From positions 7,936,001 through 8,000,000 of the forward strand of contig JANTQA010000047.1 in assembly GCA_027625915.1 (NCBI GenBank): a stretch of 64,000 bases of DNA. Reading direction: 5' to 3'. This stretch comes from Anaeramoeba flamelloides (lineage: Eukaryota; Metamonada; Anaeramoebidae). A program made the position numbers and the translations under genes. Positions 13,401 through 25,700 of the stretch are shown here, piece after piece (position 1 is the first letter of the stretch; every line of letters starts with the position of its first letter). The notes under the pieces are model-generated. The model ran no database searches, had not been told where the DNA came from, and worked only from the letters and a program-made list of their open reading frames with translations.

Positions 13401-15664
13401 TTTGCTTAATTATATAATTTTAAAGTTTTTTTGATTTTGAAAATTTTAAACAGGCTTTTGAAAATTATAAAGATTTTGAATAAAGAGAATCTATTGAAAT
13501 TTTCTATCATTTAGAAATTTAAATTATTTTTATTTAATTTATTGTGAGAATGGAGTAAAAGGGACAAAATAATATAGAATGGGAAGAAGAAAGTATTGAT
13601 ATATAAGAAAATTAATAAAAGAATAATACCCAAAAGGGAATCAAATTAAAAATTATTAGCGATTATTAGGTTCTCTAGGTTTCAAAAAAATTGCGTAGAA
13701 TCTTTGATTTTCCTCTATTCTTTTAAATTCTGGAAAGGTGAATTGTTTTTTTTTTTTTTTTTAATTCTTGTTTTGATTAAAAAATCGACAGTTTTTCTAA
13801 AAAAAAATTACGTACTTTACACCACTATAAGGTATTTCCGACAAAGTGGGAATTTTTTTTTTACATTTGATAAAAAAATTCTTTGTTAGTGGATTTATTC
13901 TATAATTGACAATATCTAATTAAAGTGAAATATTAATACTGATTGGATCAATTTCTATGATATTTATTTCATAATATGTTTGTTGGAATATTTGCAAAAA
14001 ATGCAAAAAAAAATAGTGCTTTTTTTGGAGAAAATAAGGTATGACCAATTTCAATAAACAACTGGAAATATGGTAAGAATACACAAATGATTTTTTAAAA
14101 AATAAAATACAGTTATATATTTCCCATTGTATTTGAAATTTTGTAGAGATTAAACAAGTTATGAAAACGATTTTTATGATCAAAAAGAAAAAAATTAACA
14201 TCTAATTTTCACTCACTCAAAAATACCAGATAAAAACGAGATTAGAAAATTTAATATCTTTTATTTATGTAATACCACACTAACAAACAAATTGAATTAT
14301 TATCAAGAAAAAAAAATGGTTGTTAATTTTTTTGTATATTTAAATAGTTTTCTGAGGATTTAGTTTAATAAAGATATTTTAAAATAAATTAGCCCCTCTT
14401 TTTTGGAAATGGCTTAAGAATCCTACTACATTTTATATTACTACACACCAGCTGGTAAAGTACTGAGGTGTATTTCAGCACTCGTTCTTAAATGTATGGA
14501 ATTAAAAATTTATACCTTAATAAATGAAATTGGATCATTTTTCCTCAAATAACTTGAAATGTAAAAAAAAAAAAACAATTTAGAAATAGATAATAATAAA
14601 AGAAAAGTAAATAGAAAAAGGTTTGAAGAAAAAAATATTTACATCACAAATTATTTCTGATATTGTATAACGAACACGCCATGATTTGTCAGTTGATAAA
14701 GTTTGAATAACGGGTACAATATCATGAATAATATCTATTTCATTTAAATTTTGAGAAAATGATAACGAATTTGAAGCAGCTAATATTCGGATGCTATCTT
14801 GAGAATCGTTTGATAAATCTATAAATAATGGAATAGCAAAATTTTTTACAAGATCCGGTTCAAGAAGTGGCAACATTTTCTAAATTAAAAAAAAAATTGT
14901 CAAATTTATTTATTAAGGTAAAATAATATCATATTTGTTATAGATGAATAAGATAGTTTTAAGAAGAAAATTTGATGAATTTGGATAAGTGTTGATTCTT
15001 GTAGAAGAGATATTAAAAAAGGTAAAAATTAGATCACAACAATAGACAAAGCACCCAAGTAAATTTTATTGGTATTTTTTATTATTAGAATTTAAGTATA
15101 ATTTGATGATTTTTTTTCTTACATTTACAGATCACAAATTTGTAAAAAAAAATTTATTTTGAAAAAAGTAGATTTGTGTATGTTGCTGTAAATATCAGAG
15201 AACTTTATTCTGAAATTATAATTTTTCAAGTTATTTTTTCAAATCTTGCTTTGATTTTTTAAAAGTGTTTTATAAAATTGAAAAAAAAATCAGTTAGCGT
15301 TTAATTCTAACAATCAAAATATTTTAAAAAGAGTTTATTTTTTGAAATAGTAACTATCAAAACAAAATATTCTATGATTATTAATAAACGAAAAATAAAA
15401 TTTTTTTAGAAATATTAGGGATACAATTATTCTTAAAACGATTTTTTTTCAATAATCATAATAATTCTTCATGAGATTAATCAATATTTTTATTTGAAAA
15501 AAAAAACTAATTAATATACACTTGAATTATTAGTGTATTATACTAAAATTTTTATTTTCACTTTTTCTTTAACTTTAACAAGCACTACTTTCAAAAAATC
15601 AAATCAAAATTTTTAAAATAACTCTTTCTTTATTTAAGGCTTTAAAACATACAAACACATACAT

Positions 15665-15700
<36 letters not shown>

Positions 15701-18700
15701 CTCATTTGATATAGGACTGACGCATTTTGGAAAAAATTACTTTTTCCACAATTTTAAAAAATATCACCATCTATCAACTCTATAACCCTTGATAAATCTG
15801 TTGGTGAATCAGAACAATGATAAAAAGTTCAAATAAAAAATAAAAATAAAATTTTTTCCAATATTTCTTTTTTTTAACATAAATTGGTTTTTCCGAAAAT
15901 AAAAATCAGTAAAACAGTTTTTGTGAAAGCACACATAATAATATAGCACAAGAATTTCTTTTTAAAATATTTTCAACAATAATCTAAAGGTCTATATTGG
16001 ATTATTGTGAGTTAAGACCTGGTTACTATTAATATAATTTCCATTCACATGAGCTTAAATCTTTCACTAATTCAAACAAAAAACAACATTATCAATTATT
16101 TTCTGAATCATTAATCCAAAAATCATTTTGTTTGAGGAATAAACATTTTAAAGAGAATAATACAAAGTACAACACAACACCCAAGAAAAATATTTAAGTT
16201 TAAAAAGATAAGCATTTAGACCCTAGTTGGTCTGTCATATCAACAAACCCCATATTTGCTGTTTAATTAAGAGTATTTTCGTATTTAATTTTGTTTTTTT
16301 AAGATTTCTCATCTTTGTTTATTTTTCCTTTTCAGTTTGGTTTGTTTCCGATTCATAATTTTTTTTTTTTTTTGTTTTTGTTAATTTTTAGATTTAAAAT
16401 AGGAATAGGTTAAATCGGAAAAAAATAATTTCCTCAAAAATGTTCAAAAAAATGTAATATTTTTGGTTTTTTATTAAATTATTTTGAAAATGATTTCTCT
16501 TTAGATTTCAGATCAAAGATTTAAATTTTCAAATTCTTATATAAACATTTTTCAAGTTTCATAAAAACTTCAAATTATTAAAAAGTAAATTAAATTTTTC
16601 TTTATCAATCAACAAAAGCAAAAGAAATTACAAAGTTATTATTGATAAAACTTTTTTGCTCATTTAAATCTGTTTTAAAAACTAAAAATTGAGAAAATAT
16701 TGAAAAGGTGCACCAATTGTCCTGAATGTAAATTTTGTGTTAAAAAACACTTTCATTTTTAAAAAATTAAATTTATTTGTTAATTATTTTCAAAAACATT
16801 GAAAGGTCATTAGATGAAAAAACAACTTATTCCTACCAATTTCTGACATTTAAAAATATTGTTAAGTTTTCTCAATTTTTTTTTAAAATTATTAAATAGT
16901 ATTTTACCTTTTTCTTGTAGATTTAGGAATTTTTAAAATCACAGAAATCACAGAAATCACAGAAATCACAGAAACCCAATTTTAAATGATTATAAATTTC
17001 AAACATTTAATTATACTCAAAAGTGTCTTAATGTTGATGAATTAATTTAATTTCCACTTTGAAGCTAAATCTTGAAAAATAATTTTCCTCAAAAAAAAAG
17101 TTCGCCAATTGTCTAAAACAGCATATAATATATTAATATATTTGAAAAAAAAAATTGATTTTATATCTTAAAAGTTTTCTGTTTGTTTTTATTCTTTTGA
17201 GAAACAAATATTTATATTTTTCATATTTGTATTCTCAAATTGTGTAAAAAACTTTTTGATTGTAAAAATACTTTTTAATCATTGTTAATAACAAAAATTG
17301 GCAGTGAAAGTGAATTTGAAAGAAATTTCGAATCCCAAGGTTTTGTTTACAACTGTAAAGCCTTAAATACTATTTCTTCTTTTTTATTGTTTTGAATTTT
17401 GTTTCACAATTGAATCACTCTTAAATCCAAATTTGTTTTTTAAGAGTAAAATAGAATCGTTGAAGTTGTAATTGAATTTAAGTATTTACAATAGATGTTA
17501 AATCTCAATTTTGAGGGTTGGTTTTTATTCAAAAAAGAAAAAAAAGTCATTACCACATTCATGGAACAAGCACACAATACAGAATGTGAAAATTGATGTA
17601 TTAAGTCATTTTAAATAAAGTGCGAAAAATACAGTTTTTTTTTTCAACAAATAAAAAATAGATGTATTTGTGTTTGTTGACTGTTTTGTGGAAACGTTTT
17701 GAGAACTTTTTTGTCGTATTTTTTTGAGAAAGAACACATCCTAAATTTCTTTTTTAAATTTAAATCTGTTTTGTTTTGTTTTTTTTTTAGTCGTAACAAC
17801 CACTAATAAATTTCATTAAACCAAAGACCAAAGAGGATAAAAAAGACTTTAGATAAATTAAAGTAAAATATTTCAATTTGAATAGAATTGATCGCTAATC
17901 CGTAAAAAGAAGTGAATGAAAAAAAAAAAATGAAAAAGAATCAAAAAAAAAAAAAAAAAATCAAAAGAATTCAAAAAGTATACCTTAAAAACCTTGGAAG
18001 CAGATTTTCGAACAATCACATCTGAGTCACGACAAAAAGCAGACCAAAATTTTCTTAATTGTGCTTTATGAGTTTCAACAAGCTGTGAATAAAGGATAGA
18101 CAGCAATCCACATGCAGAGGATCGTGTAGTAAACCATTTTTTTTTTGCTAATTTTTGAAAGTATGGAAAGACAATTTTTTCAAATTGCAAGGGTGAAAAA
18201 TTTTTGGTTAACTTTTCAATACTCGAGATAACCTATTTAATTATTTGTTGTCATTAATATTTGGATCATTTCAATTTTATTAAATTTCAATTATATTAAA
18301 TTTTAGTTTGTTCTTGAAAAAGAGCTTGTAAATTGAGCAAGCCTATTCAGTAATCACAAACAAATAGCAAGAATGAAAAAAATTAATTCTTAAAGCATTA
18401 CCTGCACACGAAGCGAAGTTTCTTCAAAAGAAGACAAAGAAATTAACGTAGGTAAAAGGGTGGTTACATACTCTGTACCACCTACATAGATTTCAAAATC
18501 TCCTAATTCTTTCGCGAGTGTTATCAGTATTTCAATCTCTTCATCTTCAGAAATGTCTAATGGTAAGAAACAAAGAAGTTGTGTTTTAAAATTAAGCGGT
18601 TTAGAAAGCCTGTGGAATTTTAAAGAAGAACACTTACTACTCAGGAAGGGTATTAATTCTTCTCTTGTTTTTTCAATGCCAATCGCCTGGGCTATTGATT

Positions 18701-18803
18701 TGATTTGTCTAATGGAGTGTAGTCTTAATTTTGGATCCTCTGATTTTAATTCGTCAATGAGTAAACCAATTTGAGTTGGTTGTTGTATATTTTGTTCACT
18801 CAT
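7463..18803 (-). CDS. PPP2R1A: PP2A 65-kDa scaffold (regulatory) subunit A, 5 exons
   Basis: Exons on the minus strand: 18803-18638, 18556-18402, 18232-17984, 14879-14643 and 8419-7463. All junctions are GT...AG and phase-consistent, giving 587 residues against 589 for human PR65. It is the HEAT-repeat scaffold that binds the PP2A catalytic C subunit and a variable B subunit to form the Ser/Thr phosphatase holoenzyme in cytosol and nucleus. Diagnostic segments in family order are PIAVLIDEL-like GLLIDELKSEDPKLRL, KKWFTTRSSACGLLS, DKSWRVRYTISE, EYVRVALADSITKLPPIVGK, NNWRIRLSIISYIPTLAPQL and ASDPIPNIRLFLVTNLEKL. The HEAT series looks complete. Introns are 81, 169, 3,104 and 6,223 bp; the two large ones separate HEAT repeats cleanly in phase 0. 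Start is the only Met ahead of the conserved N-terminal HEAT. The gene is divergent from the TPR-RRM gene at 19258. Confidence 0.96.
8420..8510. repeat. T/TATTT minisatellite at intron 4 acceptor of PP2A-A
   Basis: About 17-bp direct units of the type TTTTTATTTTTATTTAT are repeated four times immediately beside exon 5. On the transcribed strand this is an A-rich tract just upstream of the TTAG acceptor. Confidence 0.75.
9395..9775 (+). repeat. Palindromic modular repeat (family C), two blocks
   Basis: Two decayed blocks at about 9400-9520 and 9605-9770 share GTCGTCAAG/GTACTGTAGAG-type linkers and an imperfect hairpin (TTTTCCAGAATTCACAAGAAT ... ATTCTTTTAAATCCTGGAAAA). They lie in PP2A-A intron 4. 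The same modules follow LINE relics elsewhere in the window. Confidence 0.7.
10228..11057. mobile_element. About 830-bp element with about 60-70-bp terminal inverted repeats
   Basis: The left end (10228-10287) and right end (10997-11057) are near-perfect inverted repeats: TTATTGGTTGATTTTAAAAT on the left matches ATTTTAAAATCAACCAATAA on the right. Similarity continues inward for about 10 bases more. The interior is AT-rich with no coherent coding frame, so it looks like a non-autonomous DNA transposon in PP2A-A intron 4. I could not assign a superfamily or a clear target duplication. Confidence 0.8.
12535..13320. repeat. Large palindromic composite (family C) in PP2A-A intron 4
   Basis: The block starts with GCGCCGTGGGGTGCCGTCAA-type linkers and AATTCAAAAGAAT hairpins. 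It then contains inverted modules: 12952-12984 pairs with 13105-13137 (33 of 34 bases by eye), and the ATAAACAGAAAATTTATTAA/TTTTCTGTTTAT hairpin occurs twice near 13050-13090 and 13250-13290. The module ATAAAATAGAAAACCTCAAA repeats in tandem at 13120-13190. No coding sequence. Confidence 0.85.
13665..13740 (+). repeat. Short family C fragment
   Basis: A single half-hairpin with CTAGGTTTCAAAAAAATT and CTCTATTCTTTTAAATTCTGG matches the family C module, apparently a solitary decayed piece. Confidence 0.5.
14176..14415 (+). repeat. Dispersed repeat D, copy 1
   Basis: About 240 bp of direct similarity to 42576-42812, including AAATTGAATTATTATCAAGA, TGTATATTTAAATAGTTTTC and TTTTTTGGAAATGGCTTA. It is non-coding, of unknown class, and lies in PP2A-A intron 4 close to exon 4. 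Confidence 0.75.
15669..15697. repeat. (TA)n microsatellite
   Basis: About 14 consecutive TA units in PP2A-A intron 3. Confidence 0.95.
16937..16974. repeat. AAATCACAG minisatellite, four units
   Basis: Four exact tandem 9-bp units in PP2A-A intron 3. Confidence 0.9.
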
Positions 18804-19257
18804 TACAAAAAGAAAATAATAAATAAAAAAAAAAAAAAATGAAAGTTATTTCAAAATTGAATCATTATCACTTGTCAAAGATCTGCTCTATTTCTAATTT
18901 TGAGATTTTAAAACACCCCTTTCATCAAGTTTGGATATATCCAAGAGGTCTGGTTCTAAAATATCTTGAAGTTTTTTTTCTTTTTTTTTTGGGATAAGTG
19001 TTATTTGTCAAAAAGAAAACCAAATAACCCATAAAAATAATTTTCTGGAGAAGGAAAAGAGAGCATAGAAGAATAAACAACCGTTTTGCCTTATTTTTTT
19101 TCTCAATATAACAAACCTAAAAACCAAATTCCATGAAATGAAATTTTACTTTTTAGATTTTTCATTTTCTAAAAAAAATTCAATTTCAATTCTTTTTATT
19201 AAAATTTTAAAAATCTTTTCATAAAGCATTGTATCCTTAAAAATTTAAGGTGTATTT
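18804..19257. promoter_or_regulatory. Shared 454-bp upstream region of a divergent gene pair
   Basis: The two start codons (18803 minus, 19258 plus) face away from each other across 454 bp with no other gene, so promoter elements of both genes must lie here or be embedded in the genes. I cannot identify a defined promoter motif; the sequence is AT-rich with scattered poly-T runs. Confidence 0.6.
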
Positions 19258-22200
19258 ATGAAAAAAACGAAAAGCACACCTTTACAAACACGTATTAAAA
19301 AAGCAAAAGAAAAAATTGAAGCTGATCCACTCCGATCAGAAATTTTGCTTACTCTTGGAAAATATTCTTCAACACCAGAAATCTCTTGCAAATTTTATAA
19401 AAGAGCAATTCAAATTGAAGAAATCAAACTTGGAAAGACATATTTAGAAAAACACAAATCAAACCTATGGTTTGATCCTCAAGCTAGAATTTATCTTCGA
19501 GCAACATATTTATATGCGTGGTGTTTGATTTTTTTTTTTTTATTTTTTATTTTTTTTTTTTGATTCTTTTAAAAACATTTTTTAATCTTTTGGAAAAGAA
19601 AAAAAAAAAAAAACACTTGTGATTTAAAATATTTAAACAAAAAAAATATAAACAATTTCCGTTCTTAATTTTTGTGACCCAAAAGATATTCTTTTACTCC
19701 AAGAACATTCCTTTTTCAAACAACAAAAAATATAAAAAAATTTTTTTTTTCTCTTTGGTGGTTTTTAAAGCTAATCCAAATTGAAAAGAACTGATTCATC
19801 ACATTTAAATAACACGCTGTTTCTTCTTCTCATTTAAACTTTGGCTAATTTTTGTTGTTCATGGATGTATTTAAACTTTTTGATGTCTGACTAGTTTACT
19901 CAGATTTTTATTTATCAACATTAGTTCCTCAAAAAAGAAAAGATTCTTTCATTTTACGATTCACGGTACAATTAAAATAAAACTTTGGAGACAAAAACTT
20001 AAACGCACCAAATCCTTTTCTTCAAATTTTTTCAAAAAATAAAACAAAAAACAAAAATAATTAATAACAACAATCTAAATAATTAATTTTTAGCTCTTTG
20101 GAAAGGGTTAAATAAATTAGATGAATCGCTTTTAGAATTTTCAGCAATTTTAAAACATTGTCCAAGTGACACGATGGGTGTAAGGTTTTATTTGGTAGCC
20201 TTGCTTTTAGAAACAGAGAGGTATTCTGAATTAATTGAAGTTTTAAACCATTTTAAAAATGATTTTAGTGCCACTTGGAAATATACAAAGGCATTGATTC
20301 AATTTAAAATCTTGGAACAAAGGCTAATAAAGAAATCTAAAAAACAGATTGCTTTGAAAAAACAAAAGCAAGAAGAAAACGATCAAGGACAAGGACAAGG
20401 ACAAGGGAAAGTTAATAAACAAAAAAAGAAAAGAGAAAGGAGGCTAACAGCGGAACAAGTTACGTGCTCAATTATTGAAAGGAGAGTTATTAGTGATCCT
20501 GATCTTCAAAGGATGGCACTAAAGGCCAATCAATTACTTTGGAAAGCGGTTTGCTACAATAAATTTGTTGCACAATATTTATTAAATCAAAAGAAATTAC
20601 CAAGCAGAATCCCAAAAACCTCCCAAATACGTTCAAAAAACGAAGCAATAGAATATGTAATTTTAAATCAACAATTTTGGATTCAAACCACAGGATCTAT
20701 AAACTGGCTAAAATTTTTTATTTCAAGAGCCTTTTATGGGTTCCCAATATTTTTAAAAAAATTAGAATCTGAAAAGAAATATTCAAAAAGTTTAAATCAA
20801 GAAAAAAAGAAACAACCAATCCAAAAAATTCAAAATAAAAATCAACAAAAAACAACAAATAATCAAGAGAAGAATAATCTAAATAATCAAGATCATAATA
20901 ATGAGAAAGAATTATATATTAATGATCAAAAGAGTATTGATCAAGAAAATAAAATTCTTCAAAATGAAAAATTTATTAATAACAATCAAAACAAGATTAA
21001 CACCAACGTTAATAATAACAACAACAAGGAACCTTATTTTACCAGAAATAATAACGAAGAAGAAAGCAAAACTTTGAATGAAATTAGTAATAATCATAAT
21101 GAGAATGAAAATGATAATAACAATGACGAAAACACTAATGAAAAAAAATTTGTACGTGTTAAAGTTAATCTTGATAATAATAGCGGGGTTATTGAATTAT
21201 TAGAAAGTTTAACCGAGTCTGTTCAGGAAAAGGTAATTAAAATTTTAAATGAACAAAATTTAAAAGAAATACCACAATTACAAAATTTAAAACTTTCAGA
21301 AATCTCAGAATTAAAAAAAATTAAAGAATTAACAAATTCGAATTTAAATACGATTACAAGTCAACGACCAAATATAATAAATCAACGAAATGAAGAACAT
21401 TTAACCCAAAATCAATTTTTTTATGAATCTAAAAATAACAAATCAGAATTAGAAAAAGTTTTTAATCAAGAATATTATTTAAAAAATAAACAAAAAGTGA
21501 ATCGATCAAATGAAAATAATGAAAATTTAAATAATTTGACAAATAATAATGAATTGATTGGCGAAACTTCTTGTAATTATTCAATTGAGGAAGAAAACGA
21601 AGAAACAAACAACCAAACCAACAATACCAACAATAATAAGGAAATAGAAATTAATATTAAAGATAATATCTTAATAAATAATAATAATAATATTGGAAAT
21701 TTAAATAATATTAAAAATATTAACGAAAAGCAAATTAATATTACTGAAGAAAATTTAATTATTTCTTCATTAAATAGAGAACCAATTTTTGATTTAAGCA
21801 ATTTAAAAGATCCACTATTAGAAATATCAAATTTGGGTTTAAATTTTAATGATTTTCAAATTCAAATTGAAAATGATGAAAATAAGAATAACAATATCCA
21901 AAAAGGAAAATTTCATTTAAAAATAAATGATAATAATTTAGAAATTAAAGAATTAAAAAATAAAAACAAAAAAGTTAAAAAGTTGACTAATAAAAAAGAA
22001 CAGGATGGTGATGACGTCTACGACGACGATGATAATGATGGCGAAGATAACAACAAAAATGATAATGAATTTTTTTATTTAACTAGTGATGATGCATTAG
22101 AAGAAAAAAAACAAATAGAAAAAAATAGAAAAAAAAGAAAGCAAGTAAAATTAATTCAACAAGAACAAGAAAAATTAACAGAATCTTTGGAAATTAAACA

Positions 22201-22721
22201 ACAAGGGAATGAACTATATAAAAATAGACGATTTCAAGATGCCATTGAAAAATATACAGAGGCTATTAAATATATACCAAAACGATTTATAACAAAGAGA
22301 TCTTATTTTTATTCAAATAGGGCATTATGCTATTTAAATTTAAAAGAATATGAAAAGGTTATTGACGACTGCACACAAGCCAATCAAGATAACCCAGAAA
22401 ATATAAAATCGTTATATAGAAGAGCACAGGCTTATTTATATTTAAATAATTTTAAAAAATCTAAAGATGACGTTAAAGAAATTTTACAAATGGATTTTTC
22501 AAATAATGATGCCAAAAGATTATTTGAAGAAATTGAAAATCGTGAAAAAGAATTTAAAAAAAAAACAAATGAAAAAATTATTTTAATAAATGAAAATAAA
22601 AAAAAAAATGAAAGAATAACTCGTGAAAATAAGGAAAATAATACAAATAAATCTAATAACAATACTGAAAATAACAAAAATAAAATGAATAATAATAATA
22701 GCAATAATAATAGTAGTAGCA

Positions 22722-22778
<57 letters not shown>

Positions 22779-25700
22779 GCAACAACAACAATAATAATAA
22801 GGATTTAACGAACAAAAATGAAAAAACAAATTTAACTTTAAAAATTAAAGAAAATAACCAGTCGATTGTAATTAATGAACAATTATTTGACAGTATTCAA
22901 ATTTCTATTGATATTTTATTACAATTTTGGAAACAATTGTCTTTCGAAAAATGCCAAAAAATATTAAAAATCAATTTAAAAATTTTAATTATATTTTTTA
23001 AAAAGCTTTGCCCAGAATATAGCCACGATTATTTAATAAAACTTTTGAAATCAATTACATTTTTCTCAACACAACAAAATAATAAAAAAAATAATAGAAA
23101 AAAAAATCGAAAACAAAGACGAAGGTTAATTCAAAAACAAAAGCAAAAGCAAAATAGATTTTTAAATCAATTACAATCCAACTTTAAAATATTTGATTGC
23201 TTATCAAAAACTAAAAATTTAAAAAATAATGATCATATTTTATTCAAATTATTAAATGAAGATCATATAAATGAAAATTTGAATAAAAATGAGAATAAAA
23301 CAACAAATGAAAAAACTGAAAAAAACAAAAACAAAAACAACAACAACAACAATAATAATAACAAAAAGAAAAAAAAAGAACAAAAAGGAAAAAAAGAACA
23401 AAAAGAACAAAAAGAAAATAACGAAGAAGATAATAATTTAAATGCATATAAAAACCAATTTTTAACCATTAAAGATATTGTAATAAATACAAAATCAACC
23501 AAAATTAAATTATTCAATTCAATTATTTCTTTATCAAACTTTTTATTGATTACTAACAATTTAAAAAACACTACAATCATAAATAATAATAAAAAGATTA
23601 TTAATAATTATTATAATTCATTTGAAAAATTAAATACAACTTCAAACGAAGAATTTCTTAAAAAAACTTCATTAAAATTTTTTGAAATAATAATTGCAAA
23701 TATTTTTTGTTCAATGTTAATTACCTTTTATAAGGTTAAATTTATTGAAAAAAAATTTAATATCGAATTAAAAAATTTAAAAAAAATTCCAATTAAATTT
23801 TCAAAAAATATTCAAATTTTAATCCAAAAGGTTTATTTTCAATTTACACAAGAAAGGGAAAAATTGCTAATTGAGGAAAAGGAGAGAAAAGAAAAAGAAT
23901 TATTAAAAATGGAAAAAGAAAAGAAATGGAAGGAAGAAATGGAAAGACAAAAGCAAAAAGAAATCGAAAGGAAAAGGCAAAAGGAAAAGGAAAAAGAAAG
24001 GCAAATGAAAAAGGAAATAGAAAAAAAAAGGCAAAAGGAAAGGGAAAAAGAAAGACAAATGAAAAAAGAAAAAGAAAGGCAAAAGAAAAAAGAAAAAGAA
24101 AGACAAAAAAAGAAAGAAAAAGAAAAGCAACAACAAAAACAAACAAGAGGAAAAAAAATGAATAATAAAAAGAATAAAAATGATGAGATTTTAAAAAAGA
24201 AACAAACAAATAAAAGAAATAGGAAGACACATACGAATACGAATACGAATACAAATACGAATACGAATACGAATGTGAATAAAAATACAAAGAAAAAGAA
24301 AAAGAGCAATAAGGAAAAGGAAATAGAAAAAAAAAGGCAAAAGGAAAGGGAAAAAGAAATTATTGAAAAGAAGAAGAGAGAAAAGGAAGAAAAAGAAAGA
24401 AAAGAAGAAGAGAGAAAGAAGAGAGAAAGGAAAGAAAAAAAGGAATTTGAATTACTATTACAAAAAGAAGAAAAACAAGGATTAAAGCCAACAGCAACAT
24501 TGTGGGTAGGGAGATTAAATTCAAGAATTACGTCAGAAACGTTAACAAAGCTATTTAAAAAATATGGAAAGATTTATGGAATTAGAATGTTTTATGAAAA
24601 AAATTATGCTTTTGTTGATTTTGAAAAAATTGTTTGTGCAATTAAAGCTAGAATTGGTATGAATAATTATTCTTATGCTGGTACCAATTTTGCGATTGGA
24701 TATGGGAAAATTTCACAAATTGATTTTAATTATTATTCAAAAACAAACCAAAATAATTTAAATTCAATAAATAACAATAATACATATAATCATAATTTTG
24801 ATAATTCCATTCCAAAAAAAAAAAAAAAAACGAAACAGGGCAATAACATTAATAATATTACTACTAATAGCACTACTAAAAATATTACTAAAAATAAAAA
24901 TAAAAATAGTAGCAATAGCGATAGTAGCGGCCGTAATAAAATGAATGAAATTCAATCAAAGTCCTTTTTCCCCGAAGATGACGATATCACTGGATATTAT
25001 AATAATGAGGGGTCTTATATTAATAGCAAGACTCTATGGATTGGGAATGTTGATACGTCTTTCACTGAAAAGAAATTAATTCAGGTTTGCTCTGAATTTG
25101 GGAAAGTTAGCAGTGTTAAAATAATTAGAGAAACTTGCTGTGCGTTTGTGAATTTCCAAGAAAGCGCTACACTATCAAAGGCGTATTATAAATTAAATGG
25201 AGAATACGTTCAGGGTATGTACTTTGGTAAAATTAATATTGCAAAGCCAAATGAAAGGGTAATTAAAAATAGTATTTCGACAAAAATCGATACTGAAAAA
25301 TTTTTAAAATATCATAAAAAAGGAACAGTCTTAAGATTAAGAGGCTTGCCCTTTTCTTCAAAGGTCAAAGATATACAAGGATTTTTCCAAGAGTATAATC
25401 TTGCCAATAGAGGAATTTATATACCTAAAATGAGGAAAAGAACAAGTGGGGATGGATTTGTAGCCTTTGATTCGGTAAAGGAAGCTAAGCGCGCGTTAGA
25501 AAATAAAAACCATCATTATATTGGCTGGAGATATATGGAATTGTCATACCCTTCATACAAATCACTTGGAAGCGAAGACGAAGAGGGGGGGGATGATGAT
25601 GATGATGATGACGATGATGATGAATATGATTATGGGTATGATGACAAAAATGAAGATCAATATGACGAAAATGGATATAATAATTATAATGAAAAAGATG

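Larger units (their letters stand above)
14880..17983. other. PP2A-A intron 3 (3.1 kb)
   Basis: No gene is visible. Contents are a (TA)n tract at 15669-15697, a fourfold AAATCACAG minisatellite at 16937-16974, and about 90 bp at 15760-15850 resembling 3745-3815 (shared TGGTGAATCA ... AATGA ... AAAAAGT). The remainder is AT-rich sequence without recognised structure. Confidence 0.7.

Noticed and set aside
22432-22815. Antisense poly-Leu open frame
   Set aside because: Reverse complement of the AAT/AAC poly-Asn tract in the TPR-RRM exon; no independent codon structure.
23839-24309. Antisense Phe/Ser-rich frames in three phases
   Set aside because: They mirror the Lys/Glu coiled coil of the TPR-RRM protein and exist in several frames at once, a hallmark of low-complexity shadows.
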